Shown: one piece after another, positions 17,585 through 26,594 of the stretch
Layout of the letters: the number at the start of each line of letters is the position of its first letter
How positions within the stretch are numbered: the stretch's first letter is position 1
Origin: Natronomonas salsuginis
GTDB taxonomy: Archaea; Halobacteriota; Halobacteria; Halobacteriales; Haloarculaceae
Reading direction: 5' to 3'
DNA: 64,000 bases
Assembly: GCF_005239135.1 (NCBI RefSeq)
Contig: NZ_QKNX01000002.1
Location: forward strand, 611,770-675,769
Translations under genes and position numbers: made by a program
Notes under the pieces: generated by a model
What the model was told of the DNA's origin: nothing
Database searches by the model: none
Seen by the model: the letters and a program-made list of their open reading frames with translations, nothing else

Positions 17585-17809
17585 ATGGCATCCTCCACTC
17601 CGACGAACGATCCCGGCTCGACCATCTCGCAGTCGACGCTCCCGGAATCGGTCAGAGCCGGTGCGTTCTGGCTGGCCGTCCTGCTGCCCTTCTGCTCGAT
17701 CGCGGTACTCGCTGGCGGGGTCGACACGATCTCGAGGTCGGTTCTCTTCGTCGGTCTCGTCGTCGGAAACGTCGTCGCGTTGGTATTGGGTCACGGCTAC
17801 CGACGGTAG
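17585..17809 (+). CDS. Small two-helix membrane protein
   Basis: 74 residues from the ATG at 17585 (MASSTPTNDPGSTISQS). Two hydrophobic helices (AGAFWLAVLLPFCSIAVLAG and SVLFVGLVVGNVVALVLGHG), ending YRR. A TATA-like GGTTATTAG at ~17542-17550 is too close to the earlier in-frame ATG at 17555, so I chose 17585. Family and function not recognised. Confidence 0.6.
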   Translation: MASSTPTNDPGSTISQSTLPESVRAGAFWLAVLLPFCSIAVLAGGVDTISRSVLFVGLVVGNVVALVLGHGYRR

Positions 17810-17818
17810 CCGAACGTC

Positions 17819-18745
17819 TCATCGATCGGCGACGTGACGACGCAACTCGGACTGCATCGCTCGCCGCTTGACGAGTACGAAGCCAACGAGGATGATCACG
17901 AACCCCGCGACCGTCGGCCCGTCGATGCGTTCGGCGAGGAAGAAAAACCCCGCGAGCGCGGCGAAGATCGGCGCGACGTACGAGACGAGGTTGATCTCGA
18001 TCGCGCCGAGCCGGTCGAGCAGATCAAAGTAGATGAGGAACCCGATCGCGCTCGAGACGATCGAGAGGTACGCCAACGCGGCGAGCTCTCGCAATCCGGG
18101 CATTCCGACGACGGACTCTTCGAGGCCGACGCTGGCGACGTGCATGAGGACTGCCCCGCCGAGCATCGACCACGCCTCCATCGTCGCGGTCGGGAGATCG
18201 CTGTCGAGTCGCCGCGTGAGGACGCTCCCCAGCGCGAAACAGAGCGCGGCGGCGAAGACGAGCGCCTCGAAGCGGGAGCTGACGAGGTTCGCCGGATCGG
18301 GTCGAGAGAGCACGATCACCCCCGCGAGGCCGACGGTCATTCCGACGATTCCGACGACCGTCAGCCGTTCGTCCGGCAGGAACGCACGGGCGAACGCGGT
18401 GGTCAACACCGGCGACAGCGAGACGATGACGGCCGCCGCCGCGCTCGTCGTGCCGCGTTGGCCGACGAACAACAGCGCGTGGTAGCCCGCGATGATGAGC
18501 ACGGCCCCGACGGCGACGACCACCCAGTCGTCGCGCCCGCCGGGCAGCCACCGGTCGGTCGTCCAGGCCGCGTAGACGAGCATTATCGCCCCGGCGATAT
18601 CGAATCGGACGGCGGCGAACAGCACGGGCGCATCGAAAAAATACGCCGGCGTATCGGGCCCACCGACACCCGCTTTGATCGCCATGAAGGCCGATCCCCA
18701 CACCGCCGCGAGCGTCAAAAACAACAGGAGGTTGCGATAGCGCAC
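17819..18745 (-). CDS. EamA/DMT-superfamily transporter
   Basis: 308 residues with ten hydrophobic helices forming two EamA repeats. It begins with GTG at 18745 (VRYRNLLLFLTLAAVWGSAF); the segment WGSAFMAIKAG is typical of RhaT/EamA exporters. The open frame extends upstream to 18952 but that part lacks homology-like sequence and would overlap the CBS gene. The family exports metabolites or amino acids; substrate unknown. Confidence 0.9.
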   Translation of the reverse strand: MRYRNLLLFLTLAAVWGSAFMAIKAGVGGPDTPAYFFDAPVLFAAVRFDIAGAIMLVYAAWTTDRWLPGGRDDWVVVAVGAVLIIAGYHALLFVGQRGTTSAAAAVIVSLSPVLTTAFARAFLPDERLTVVGIVGMTVGLAGVIVLSRPDPANLVSSRFEALVFAAALCFALGSVLTRRLDSDLPTATMEAWSMLGGAVLMHVASVGLEESVVGMPGLRELAALAYLSIVSSAIGFLIYFDLLDRLGAIEINLVSYVAPIFAALAGFFFLAERIDGPTVAGFVIILVGFVLVKRRAMQSELRRHVADR

Positions 18746-18812
18746 GGCCGATGGTTGGCCGAAAGTCGGCCTCAAACTTTCGACATCGGTTACCCGCCGG
18801 CGGTCGGACTCG

Positions 18813-19307
18813 CTACTCGCCGTCCCGTTCGAGCTTGATCGCCCGAAGGAGATCCTGGCGGGCGATAATCCCGAGGAGCGCGCCGGCCTCGTCGACGACC
18901 GGCAGCCGGTTGATATCCTGTCCCTCGTCGGCCAGCAGATCGAGCAACTCATCGATGTCGGCCTTCGGCCCGACCGTCACCACGTCCTCGGTCATCACGT
19001 CGCTGACCGGCCGCCCGGCGTTTCGGGCGATATCGATGCCGAAATCCAGTTTGTCCCACGAGATGTCGACGGCGTAGGTGAGCGATTCGAGAAACGGCGG
19101 GAAGCCGACCGGGATCCAGAGCGTCCGGCCGGAGGGCTGGAACAGATCGACGAGGTCGCCCTGCGTGACGATCCCGACGACGATCCCGTCCTCGGTGACC
19201 GGAAACCCGTTGAAGTCGGCGCGGGCGAGTCGACCGAGCACCTCACCCACGTCGTCGTCGGGCGAAACGGTCTCGACATCCCGGGTCATGATCTCGCGTG
19301 CGTTCAT
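18813..19307 (-). CDS. Two-CBS-domain protein
   Basis: 164 residues. CBS domain 1 (~7-60: IMTRDVETVSPDDDVGEVL ... GFPVTEDGIVVGIVTQGDL) and CBS domain 2 (~103-160: VMTEDVVTVGPKADIDELL ... RLPVVDEAGALLGIIARQDLL) are joined by a ~40-residue insert. CBS pairs bind adenosine nucleotides and regulate partners. No fused catalytic domain, so this is a stand-alone sensor. Confidence 0.93.
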   Translation of the reverse strand: MNAREIMTRDVETVSPDDDVGEVLGRLARADFNGFPVTEDGIVVGIVTQGDLVDLFQPSGRTLWIPVGFPPFLESLTYAVDISWDKLDFGIDIARNAGRPVSDVMTEDVVTVGPKADIDELLDLLADEGQDINRLPVVDEAGALLGIIARQDLLRAIKLERDGE

Positions 19308-19374
19308 ACGCTACTCGTTTCCGAGCCGGGGGCATAGACGTTGCGACAGCGCGACGACCAGCCGGACGAGTCGC

Positions 19375-20430
19375 TCACGGACTCGCTAGCTCGAGCGTCA
19401 CGGTCGTCCCGTTCCCGTCGGTGTCGAGCCCGAACTCGCCGTCGTAGGCGTCCATCGCCCACCGGACGAACCACAGACCGAGCCCCTGTGCGTGCGTCAT
19501 CTGATCGATCTCGACCTCTCGGGCGATCACCGACCGATCCGGCTCCGGAATCCCGGGGCCGTTGTCGGTCACCTCCAGTTTGATCCGTCGCCCGGATTTC
19601 GCCGCCGACACCTGAACGTCCGGGACCCCGTCGGCGTAGACGATGGCGTTCTCTATCAGTTCCTCTAAGACGGTCCGAAACTCCCTCCCGGCGCTGACGC
19701 GGTACTCCGTTGGGACGTCGACCGCGATCGTCGCATCGGGGTACGTCGCTCGGTATTCGCGGACGACGTCCTCGACGGCGTGGTGAACGTCGATCGGCGT
19801 GGTGGATCGATCGCCGCCTTTGATGATCTCCTGGGATCGATTGAGGGTGTCGTGCGTCTCCGAGAGCCGGTTCGCGATGGTCCGAACGCGCTCGGAGAGC
19901 TCCGCACGCGATTCGGGCGTGTCGGCCCGCTCGACCTCGCTTTCGACGCCGAGGAGGTACTGTGCCTCGTGTCGGAGGTTGTGTCTGACCAGTCGGTTGA
20001 GGACCGCCAGCTTCTCGCGCTGGATGGCGAGCTCCTCCGCACGGATGCGCTGGACGTCGCGAACGCCGATGATGACGTGAGCGAACGTGCTCACCGAGAG
20101 CAGCGTCGCCCCCGCGTACAGCGGCAACGGAACCCCCGAAAGCGAGATGAGTGCGAGAATCAACGCCAAGAGCGCCGTCCCGAGCGCTGCCCAGCCGGCG
20201 ATCTGCGGGAGATGTGTCGCCGTCGTGTCGTCTCTCAGAAGCAGGTAGCCGATCACGACCAGTGCGGCCGGCAGCAGAACGCCGAGGACGGCGAGTACCA
20301 GCGCTGGGGTGGGGCCGCCGCCCGCGAGCAGTCGTTGGGCGTTCGGTACGAGCAGTACGAATCCGATCAGGCTAATGAACCCCGCGGCGAGTGTTCCGAG
20401 CGGGGTGGCGTTCTGCATCGCTTGACCCAT
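19375..20430 (-). CDS. Membrane sensor histidine kinase
   Basis: 351 residues. About four N-terminal hydrophobic helices (residues ~10-125) without a large extracellular domain are followed by a dimerisation segment NRLVRHNLRHEAQYLLG (likely phosphorylated His in VRHNLRHE) and a HATPase domain with N box EELIENAIVYA, G1 box VTDNGPGIPE and G2 QGLGLWFVRW. Typical haloarchaeal kinase. No response regulator is adjacent, so its partner is elsewhere. Confidence 0.9.
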   Translation of the reverse strand: MGQAMQNATPLGTLAAGFISLIGFVLLVPNAQRLLAGGGPTPALVLAVLGVLLPAALVVIGYLLLRDDTTATHLPQIAGWAALGTALLALILALISLSGVPLPLYAGATLLSVSTFAHVIIGVRDVQRIRAEELAIQREKLAVLNRLVRHNLRHEAQYLLGVESEVERADTPESRAELSERVRTIANRLSETHDTLNRSQEIIKGGDRSTTPIDVHHAVEDVVREYRATYPDATIAVDVPTEYRVSAGREFRTVLEELIENAIVYADGVPDVQVSAAKSGRRIKLEVTDNGPGIPEPDRSVIAREVEIDQMTHAQGLGLWFVRWAMDAYDGEFGLDTDGNGTTVTLELASP

Positions 20431-20625
20431 TTGAACGGGCTGACGATCGGTCGGCGGATAAACTCGTTCCCCAAATCACTCCCCGATGTGCGACCCACCG
20501 CGCTCACCGCTTGTTCCCGTCGACACGGCCACATCGGATCGGAGCGGCCGTCGATCAGCACGCACGACGAACGGGCGTCAGACGTGCCCGCAACGCTTTT
20601 TTCGATCCGATTCGACGGACGAACG

Positions 20626-21432
20626 ATGAGTGAACTCGGTGACCTGCTGGATGAGATCGTGTCGGGTGTCGATGGGACGCTGTTGTTTTCACCCAGTGGG
20701 TCGCTGTTCGAGCGGTTCACAGCGGAGAGAGACCCGATCGTCGTTTCGACCGAAAACGCGGTCGGTGCCGAACGGTACGTCGCGCTACCGCTCGAGTTCG
20801 ACGACATTCGCGAACGGATTCGTTTCGGCGTCGAGGGAGCCCTCGACGGCGGTTTCGTCGAGGAGGGTGACCAACTCGCCTGTGCTGTCGCGCTGTTCGC
20901 CGACGATATCGACACGGTGACGCGGGTCAGGGCGGGCGATTTCGAGCGTTCCGGCGTCTACGACCTCTTCGTGAACAGCCGGGCGGAACCGGAGGTCATC
21001 CGCAACGTACTGGAGGTCGCGATCGAACTGGGCAAGAAGGGGCAGAAGGGCAAGCGCGTCGGCGCGCTCTTCGTCGTCGGCGACGCCGGCAAGGTGATGA
21101 ACAAGTCCCGGCCGCTCAGCTACAACCCCTTCGAGAAGAGCCACGTCCACGTCGGCGATCCGATCGTCGACGTTATGCTCAAGGAGTTCTCGCGGCTCGA
21201 CGGCGCGTTCGTCATCAGCGACTCCGGAAAGATTGTCTCGGCGTACCGCTACCTCGAACCCGCCGCCGAGGGCGTCGACATCCCGAAGGGGCTCGGCGCG
21301 CGCCACATGGCCGCGGGCGCGGTCACCAAGGACACGAACGCGGTCGCGGTCGTACTTTCCGAATCCGACGGCCTCGTCCGGGCATTCTCCGGCGGCGAGA
21401 TAATTCTCGAGTTGGATCCGGAGGAGTACTGA
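20626..21432 (+). CDS. dacZ: Diadenylate cyclase DacZ (c-di-AMP synthase)
   Basis: 268 residues. The C-terminal DisA_N/DAC domain carries the DGAFVISDSG (DGA) motif and GARHMAAGAVTK (RHR-type motif, here RHM), which bind ATP and metal to make c-di-AMP from two ATP. The N-terminal ~110 residues are the archaeal DacZ-specific region. In Haloferax c-di-AMP is essential and tied to osmoadaptation (literature). The stop overlaps the start of an MscS-type channel gene by 1 nt, which fits a role in turgor control. Confidence 0.94.
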   Translation: MSELGDLLDEIVSGVDGTLLFSPSGSLFERFTAERDPIVVSTENAVGAERYVALPLEFDDIRERIRFGVEGALDGGFVEEGDQLACAVALFADDIDTVTRVRAGDFERSGVYDLFVNSRAEPEVIRNVLEVAIELGKKGQKGKRVGALFVVGDAGKVMNKSRPLSYNPFEKSHVHVGDPIVDVMLKEFSRLDGAFVISDSGKIVSAYRYLEPAAEGVDIPKGLGARHMAAGAVTKDTNAVAVVLSESDGLVRAFSGGEIILELDPEEY

Positions 21433-22226
21433 TGACGCCGCCTTTCGTCCGCGCGTGGTTCGAGGGGCTCTCGTCGCCGGTACAGAACCTCCTCGTCGCG
21501 ATCGGCGTGCTATTTTTGGGAGTCACCCTCGGCGCGATCGTCGCCGCCGTGGTCTACCGGCTTCTGGTCGCGCTCGGCGTCGACGACGCCGTCGAGGGAA
21601 CGCCGTTCGAACGAACCGCCCGTCAGTTCGGCAGCTCGACCGTCCACCTGCTCGCGCAGATTGTCGGCGCGTTCGTCTTTTTTGTCGCGGCGCTGTACGC
21701 GATGCGGACGATCGGCCTGGTTCCGGGCGAGGCCTTTCTCGACGAGATCGGCGCGTTCCTCCCGCGGCTGTTCATAGCGGTGTTCGTTATTCTGACCGGC
21801 CTCATCCTCGGCGACAAAGCCGAGATCGTGGTCGGAGAACGGCTCCGCAGCGTGAAGCTCCCCGAGGTGACGGTCGTCTCGACGCTGGTGAAGTTATCGA
21901 TCCTCTACGTTGCGGGGCTCATCGCGCTGTCGCAACTCGGCGTCGCGACGGCGGCGCTTTTGGTGTTACTCGCCGCCTACGCGTTCGGCGTCTTCTTTCT
22001 CGGCGGCTTGGCATTCAAGGACCTGCTCGCCTCCGCGGCGGCCGGGATCTATCTCCTGATGACGGAACCGTACACGATCGGGGACGAGGTCGAAATAGAC
22101 GGCAGCCGCGGTATCGTCCAGGAGATCGACGTGTTCGTCACCTACGTCGAAAACGACGGCGAGGAGTTCGTCATCCCTAACCGGAAAGTGGTTTCCGAGG
22201 GCGCGATGCGGGTCCGATCTTACTGA
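21432..22226 (+). CDS. MscS-like small mechanosensitive channel
   Basis: 264 residues with five or six membrane helices. The pore-lining segment FKDLLASAAAGIYLLMTEPYTIGDEVEI is the MscS-type signature, leading into the beta domain VQEIDVFVTYVENDGEEFVIPNRKVV. It is shorter than E. coli MscS at the C-terminus. Its ATG overlaps the dacZ TGA, so synthesis is probably coupled. Inferred role: ion release channel at hypo-osmotic shock, possibly under c-di-AMP control. Confidence 0.9.
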   Translation: MTPPFVRAWFEGLSSPVQNLLVAIGVLFLGVTLGAIVAAVVYRLLVALGVDDAVEGTPFERTARQFGSSTVHLLAQIVGAFVFFVAALYAMRTIGLVPGEAFLDEIGAFLPRLFIAVFVILTGLILGDKAEIVVGERLRSVKLPEVTVVSTLVKLSILYVAGLIALSQLGVATAALLVLLAAYAFGVFFLGGLAFKDLLASAAAGIYLLMTEPYTIGDEVEIDGSRGIVQEIDVFVTYVENDGEEFVIPNRKVVSEGAMRVRSY

Positions 22227-22298
22227 TCGGGGCGTTTTCGGCAGCCGCTCCGGTGTGTCGTCCCAACGGTTAGGCAGCGTCGGCTCCTACGGTCACCC

Positions 22299-22562
22299 AT
22301 GCTGAACTTGAACCTCGACTCGTTCATGATCGAACTCAAAGACGGGAGCATCAAGAACGTCGGCCCGACGAACAAGTCCGCGAGCGCGAAACTCTTCGAC
22401 GTCGAATCCGCCGAGGCTCGGGCGTTCGGCGATAGTCAGGTGAAGATCGTCGCGACGGACGCCTCGGGAAACGAGGTCCAGATCGCGCTCTCGCCCGACG
22501 CGGCTGAGGCGGTCGTTGACGACATCGAATCGCTGCGCGAGGAGAGCGGGATCTTCGAGTGA
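22299..22562 (+). CDS. Small conserved haloarchaeal protein
   Basis: 87 residues, MLNLNLDSFMIELKDGSIKN then VGPTNKSASAKLFDVESAEA. Compact acidic beta-rich protein with C-terminal helix EAVVDDIESLREESG. No membrane or signal segment and no family I can name. It follows the dacZ-mscS pair by 72 nt and converges with the acetyltransferase gene. Confidence 0.7.
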   Translation: MLNLNLDSFMIELKDGSIKNVGPTNKSASAKLFDVESAEARAFGDSQVKIVATDASGNEVQIALSPDAAEAVVDDIESLREESGIFE

Positions 22563-22563
22563 G

Positions 22564-23115
22564 CTAGTCTCCGTCCGATCTCCGCGTGACCGGCTCCGCC
22601 GGAACGCCGGCCCACGTCTCCCCGGCCGGAACGTCCTCGGTGACGAGCGAGTTCGCCGCGACCTGCGCGTCCGGACCGATATCGACGCCCGGTAACACGA
22701 CCGCGCCGGCACCGATCATCGCGCGCTCGCCGATCCGCACCTCGCCTGTGCGGTACTCGTCCTGCAGGAACTCGTGACACAAAAGCGTCGCGTCGTACCC
22801 GACGATCGCGTCGTCCCCGACGGTGATGAGCTCCGGCCAGAAGACGTCCGGCGTCGATTCGAGCCCCCACGACACGCCGGAGCCGACGGTGACGCCGATC
22901 CGTCGAAGCAGCCAGTTTTTGCTCCGGAGGCTCGGCGAGTGGCGCGCCAGCACGATGCAGACGTAGTTGAGTATCACCCGAAACGGGTGCTTCGCGTCGG
23001 GCCACGACCACAGGGAGTTGTGCGGGCCGGGCGTCGGATGTCGGGCGACTCGGTCGCGGCGTCCGCGCACTCCGCCGTCGTTGCCGCGCACTCCGTTGTC
23101 TGCCGCGTCGTTCAC
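22564..23115 (-). CDS. Left-handed beta-helix O-acetyltransferase
   Basis: 183 residues. Hexapeptide repeats (VGDDAIVGYDATLL, VRIGERAMIGAGAVVLPGVDIGPDAQVAANSLV) and the end DVPAGETWAGVPAEPV are those of the maltose/galactoside acetyltransferase (LbH) family. A helix-rich N-terminal ~70 residues precedes the repeats, starting with a disordered Arg/Asp/Gly stretch. Substrate, probably a sugar, is unknown. It starts just upstream of the XPB-like helicase stop (23145) and on the same strand, so the two may be co-transcribed. Confidence 0.88.
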   Translation of the reverse strand: MNDAADNGVRGNDGGVRGRRDRVARHPTPGPHNSLWSWPDAKHPFRVILNYVCIVLARHSPSLRSKNWLLRRIGVTVGSGVSWGLESTPDVFWPELITVGDDAIVGYDATLLCHEFLQDEYRTGEVRIGERAMIGAGAVVLPGVDIGPDAQVAANSLVTEDVPAGETWAGVPAEPVTRRSDGD

Positions 23116-23144
23116 ACGCTGATCTCGCGTTCGGCCGTGTTAAG

Positions 23145-25001
23145 TCATTCCTCGTCGGCGTCCGATCCGGCGTCCCCTCGATCGCCGAAGGCGGCCGATT
23201 CGGCCTCCCGAACCCGGACGCCGCGCGCCGCGAGGTGTTTCGTCCGGTTTCTGGCGAAGTCCTCCTCCGTCGTCCCCCGCGTCGCGAGGACGTACATCCG
23301 CGCCTTCCCGACGGGCCGCATCGTCCGGCCGGCCCGCTGTGCGCCCTGTCGGCGCGAGCCGCCGAGCCCCGAGGCGGCGATCGCGATCTCGGCGTCGGGG
23401 AGGTCGATCCCCTCGTCGCCAACCCGCGAGACGACGATCGTCTCCACCTCGCCGCGTCGGAACCGATCGAACAGCCGACTCCGGCGGGCGTGTGGCGTCT
23501 CGCCACTGATAAACGGGGCGTCCAGCGCCTCGGCGATCGCGTCGCCTTGGTCGATGTACTCGACGAAGACGATGGCCTTCGAACCGCGGTTCTCGCGGAG
23601 GATCGCCGCGATCTCGCTGCGCTTCGCCGGGTTCGTCGCGGCGAGTTGTCGGCGTCCGTGCCCATCGGCGGCCGCGTACTCGCTTCGGTGGGTCTCCGAC
23701 CCCCACGGAAGCAGCCGAATCTCGACCTCCGGTTCGGCGACGTAGCCGGCGTCGAACAGCGCCTCCCAGTCGGTGCCGATCGGCGGACCGATCAGCGTGT
23801 AGATCTCCTCTTGATCGTCCGTCTCCCGGACCGGCGTCGCGGTCAGTCCGAGCCGGTGTTTGGCCTGCAGGCTCGCGCTCCGTCGGTGGATCGGCGAGGG
23901 GACGTGGTGGACCTCGTCGAAGACGATCAGTCCCCACTTTCTGGAGTCGAACAGCATCCGGTGGCGATCCATCCCGGCGGTCTGGTAGGTCGCGATCGTC
24001 GCCGGCCGAATATCCTTCGAGCCGCCGTGGTACTCGCCGATCAGCTCCGGCGACAGCGTCGTGTGTTCTAAGATTGCGTCGTGCCACTGGCCGGCGAGTT
24101 CGCGGGAGGGGACCAACACGAGCGTCTCGCCTTCGATCTCCGACATGATCCCGAGGGCGGCGATGGTCTTCCCGGAGCCGGGCGGGCCGACCAACACGCC
24201 CGACCCCAAGTCGATGAACCGCTCGACCCAGTCGGCCTGATACGCCCGCAGTTCGGGCCGCAACTCGAAGGGAAGGTCGTCGCCCGTCTCGAGATCACGG
24301 TGGTCCTGCACTGGGTAGCCGGCCTCGTACAGCGTCCGCTTGAGTTCGGCCGTCCGGTCGTCGGCGACCCACGCGGTCGCGTCACCAATGCGGGCCCGCA
24401 GCACGCCGTCGGCGAGTTTGGGCTCCGCGATGTTGCCGAGCAGGTCCGCGCTCTTTGCTTCGAGGACGACGTAGCCGTCCTCGTGAGTCACGAGCCGGAA
24501 CTTGTGGGCGCGCTCCCACTGTCCTCCGATCCACTCCTCCAGAGCCTCGTACCGGCCGCCGAGCGCCGAGCGAACCGTCGCGAGCAGCTCCGTGAGCGTC
24601 TCGTAGGGGGCGTTCCAAACGTCTTCCTCTCGCACGGTGTAGATGTAGCCGCCCTCGCGGTTCGTGTCCGCCAGGTGGGCGAACTGCGTCAACAGCGCTC
24701 GCGTGTACTGTGCGGGCTGGTCGACGACGATCTCGCGGCGCTTCTCGAACACCGTGATTCGCTCGTCCGCCGACGCGGCTGCCTTCGGAACCCAGACCGC
24801 CGACTGGTCGGCGACGTCGAGACGTTCGATGAGTCCGTCGGACGCCAACTCGTCCAACCCGGCGGTCGCCACGCCAGCCGAACGATCGACCGTCTCGGCG
24901 ATTTCGGCCGCGGTCACGGCACGTCGCCGCCCCCCGAGAGCGTCGTAAAACGCGTCGAGATCGATCGCCCGTTCTCCGGCGTCCGCAGGCTCGTCCGTCA
25001 C
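23145..25001 (-). CDS. XPB/Rad25-like superfamily 2 DNA helicase
   Basis: 618 residues from a GTG at 25001 (VTDEPADAGERAIDLDAFYD); an in-frame TTG at 25028 is a weaker alternative. N-terminal winged helix and damage-recognition-like region (~20-240), then helicase motifs: Q/I LRAYQADWVERF...VGPPGSGKT, II VFDEVHH (DEVH), III GLTATPV, V VVSRVGDEGIDLPDA, VI GAQRAGRTMRP. DEVH box plus GRTMRP is typical of archaeal XPB. It unwinds DNA in repair or transcription-linked processes, and nuclease partner Bax1 is not adjacent. The C-terminus is acidic. Confidence 0.9.
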   Translation of the reverse strand: MTDEPADAGERAIDLDAFYDALGGRRRAVTAAEIAETVDRSAGVATAGLDELASDGLIERLDVADQSAVWVPKAAASADERITVFEKRREIVVDQPAQYTRALLTQFAHLADTNREGGYIYTVREEDVWNAPYETLTELLATVRSALGGRYEALEEWIGGQWERAHKFRLVTHEDGYVVLEAKSADLLGNIAEPKLADGVLRARIGDATAWVADDRTAELKRTLYEAGYPVQDHRDLETGDDLPFELRPELRAYQADWVERFIDLGSGVLVGPPGSGKTIAALGIMSEIEGETLVLVPSRELAGQWHDAILEHTTLSPELIGEYHGGSKDIRPATIATYQTAGMDRHRMLFDSRKWGLIVFDEVHHVPSPIHRRSASLQAKHRLGLTATPVRETDDQEEIYTLIGPPIGTDWEALFDAGYVAEPEVEIRLLPWGSETHRSEYAAADGHGRRQLAATNPAKRSEIAAILRENRGSKAIVFVEYIDQGDAIAEALDAPFISGETPHARRSRLFDRFRRGEVETIVVSRVGDEGIDLPDAEIAIAASGLGGSRRQGAQRAGRTMRPVGKARMYVLATRGTTEEDFARNRTKHLAARGVRVREAESAAFGDRGDAGSDADEE

Positions 25002-25050
25002 TGCCGTTGATTCGGGACCGACGGACAAAAGCGGTCCGAATCGAGCGGCG

Positions 25051-25305
25051 CGACGACGGTAAAGAGCGGAGCCACGACCGAACCGCCCCGACCGCTTCCA
25101 TCGGATCGACCCGTCCCCGCGGATCGACCGACGAGATCCGATCTCCGTCGACGCTCACGCAGAAGACATCCTCCTGGGTCGGCTCGACGCGAACGCTCTC
25201 TGTCTCGTCGTATTCCCGCAGTCGGTCAGCGAGCACGCGCCGGGTCGTGATGGTCGTTCCGGCCAGTCGGCACGGGGCGCAGTACTCGACGTCGACACCC
25301 ACCAT
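25051..25305 (-). CDS. Rdx/SelT-SelW-SelH-like thioredoxin-fold protein, 3' end unresolved
   Basis: From the ATG at 25305: MVGVDVEYCAPCRLAGTTI, with redox motif C9-A-P-C12 at the end of the first strand, as in Rdx/SelW-like proteins, and VFCVSVDGDRISS later. The homologous part ends near residue 85. Oddly there is no in-frame stop until 24382, deep inside the helicase gene. A stop in the next frame (TGA 24998-25000) overlaps the helicase GTG start as GTGA, so a one-base indel near 25030-25060 would restore a normal coupled gene end. The 3' coordinate given is therefore approximate. Confidence 0.55.
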
Positions 25306-25431
25306 ACTCGATATGTGACGATAGATGATTACTAACGGCCGGTTCCGGCAGGGGTTGTGCGAACTGGCGTTCGCTTCGTCCGCGCTTCGACAGGCCGGCA
25401 AGCTTTTTCGCCCCCGCTCTGAGTGAGCTGT

Positions 25432-25722
25432 ATGGGTGACTTCGATCTCGATTTACAGACCGCCGAAGGCGAACTCGACGAACCGACGGGCAGCGGCAGC
25501 GTCGTGCTCGGGGTGCTCGACGGAACGACCGATCCCGACGAGTGGATCATGCACGTCGAACACGACGACGTGCTCGTGTTGAACGTCGATGGCGACCTGA
25601 ACGAACTCGCGGCTGGCTTTGCCCGCGAAATCAGAGATCTCGGCGGCGAACTGATGCACTTTCGCGGCTTTCTCGTCGTCTCGCCGCCGGGCCGGGAGAT
25701 CGACACCGACCGGCTGGACTGA
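25432..25722 (+). CDS. DUF5779 family protein
   Basis: 96 residues from the ATG at 25432 (MGDFDLDLQTAEGELDE). The strings GVLDGTTDPDEWIMHVEHDD, LVLNVDGDLNELAAGFAREI and LMHFRGFLVVSPPG match my recollection of the haloarchaeal DUF5779 family. No known function, no membrane segment. Stand-alone gene convergent with the VOC protein gene. Confidence 0.8.
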   Translation: MGDFDLDLQTAEGELDEPTGSGSVVLGVLDGTTDPDEWIMHVEHDDVLVLNVDGDLNELAAGFAREIRDLGGELMHFRGFLVVSPPGREIDTDRLD

Positions 25723-25748
25723 GGGTTTATAAGTAGCCGATCGAAGAG

Positions 25749-26453
25749 TTATAAATCGTCGACGAACGTCAGGTAGTGGCCGTCCGGATCGCGGATCCGG
25801 ACGCCGCCCTCGACGGGTTCGCGTTTCGTCGCCCGATCGGCCACGGCGTCGGCGGTCGCCGCCGGGTCGCCCGAGCCGATCCCGACATCAACGTGGACGC
25901 CTCCACGCGCGTCTGCGAGACCCAAGTGCGGCTCCCACAGCTCGATGTCGAACGGTCCCGTCGTGAGCCGAGTCCGGCGTCGGTCGTCGCCGCGGTCGAC
26001 GATCTCGAAGCCGAGATCCGTGTAAAAGTCCTCGGCGTCGGGGAGCGATTCGACCTCGAAGACGACCTCGAAAATGCCTGACAGCGTCGGATCGTCGAGT
26101 CCTTGGACGTCGTCCGCGCCGCCGATCTCGACGCAGTTTCCCACCGGGTCGTAGAGGTACAGCGAGCGCATGCTGCCGAAATCGACTTCCTGGAGGTCGA
26201 ACTTCGCCGAGAGCTGATCCCACCACAGATCGTAGGCGTCCGCCGGGCACGACAGCGCGTAGTGGGTGTGCAGTCCGCCACGCGGGACGCCGTCGGGGCG
26301 TCGAAGGCGGATCTCGGCCTCCCCGCCAACCGACACCGCGATCTCGCGGTCGGACTCCGCGACGACCGGCGTTGAGAGGGAGGTGGTATAAAAAGAGACG
26401 ATCGGATCGAGGTATTTGACCTCCAGCGCGAGCCACCGACACGCGTCGAGCAT
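25749..26453 (-). CDS. VOC (glyoxalase/extradiol dioxygenase fold) protein
   Basis: 234 residues with two VOC modules. Metal-type residues are visible in GGLHTHYALSCP (His), LYDPVGNCVEIGG (Glu), GVHVDVGIGS (His) and RDPDGHYLTFVDD. The arrangement suggests a metal-binding lyase or dioxygenase-type enzyme, but substrate is not predictable. Divergent from the MBL-like gene; the 140-nt spacer holds TATAAA-like elements for both directions. Confidence 0.85.
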   Translation of the reverse strand: MLDACRWLALEVKYLDPIVSFYTTSLSTPVVAESDREIAVSVGGEAEIRLRRPDGVPRGGLHTHYALSCPADAYDLWWDQLSAKFDLQEVDFGSMRSLYLYDPVGNCVEIGGADDVQGLDDPTLSGIFEVVFEVESLPDAEDFYTDLGFEIVDRGDDRRRTRLTTGPFDIELWEPHLGLADARGGVHVDVGIGSGDPAATADAVADRATKREPVEGGVRIRDPDGHYLTFVDDL

Positions 26454-26594
26454 AACTGGTAATGGGCGGCGCTCGGAAATAAGTGTGGAGGGCTCTCTCG
26501 GCCCCGTTTTAAGTGCCCGGCCCGCCGGCCGACCGGTGACGGATCGAACCCCTTCGACCCCCGCATTTATGGGTCACTATCACTTATAAATGGC

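Noticed and set aside
25723..25757. Two TTATAA elements between the DUF5779 and VOC genes
   Set aside because: They lie in a convergent 3' spacer; one includes the VOC stop codon, so promoter function is unlikely.
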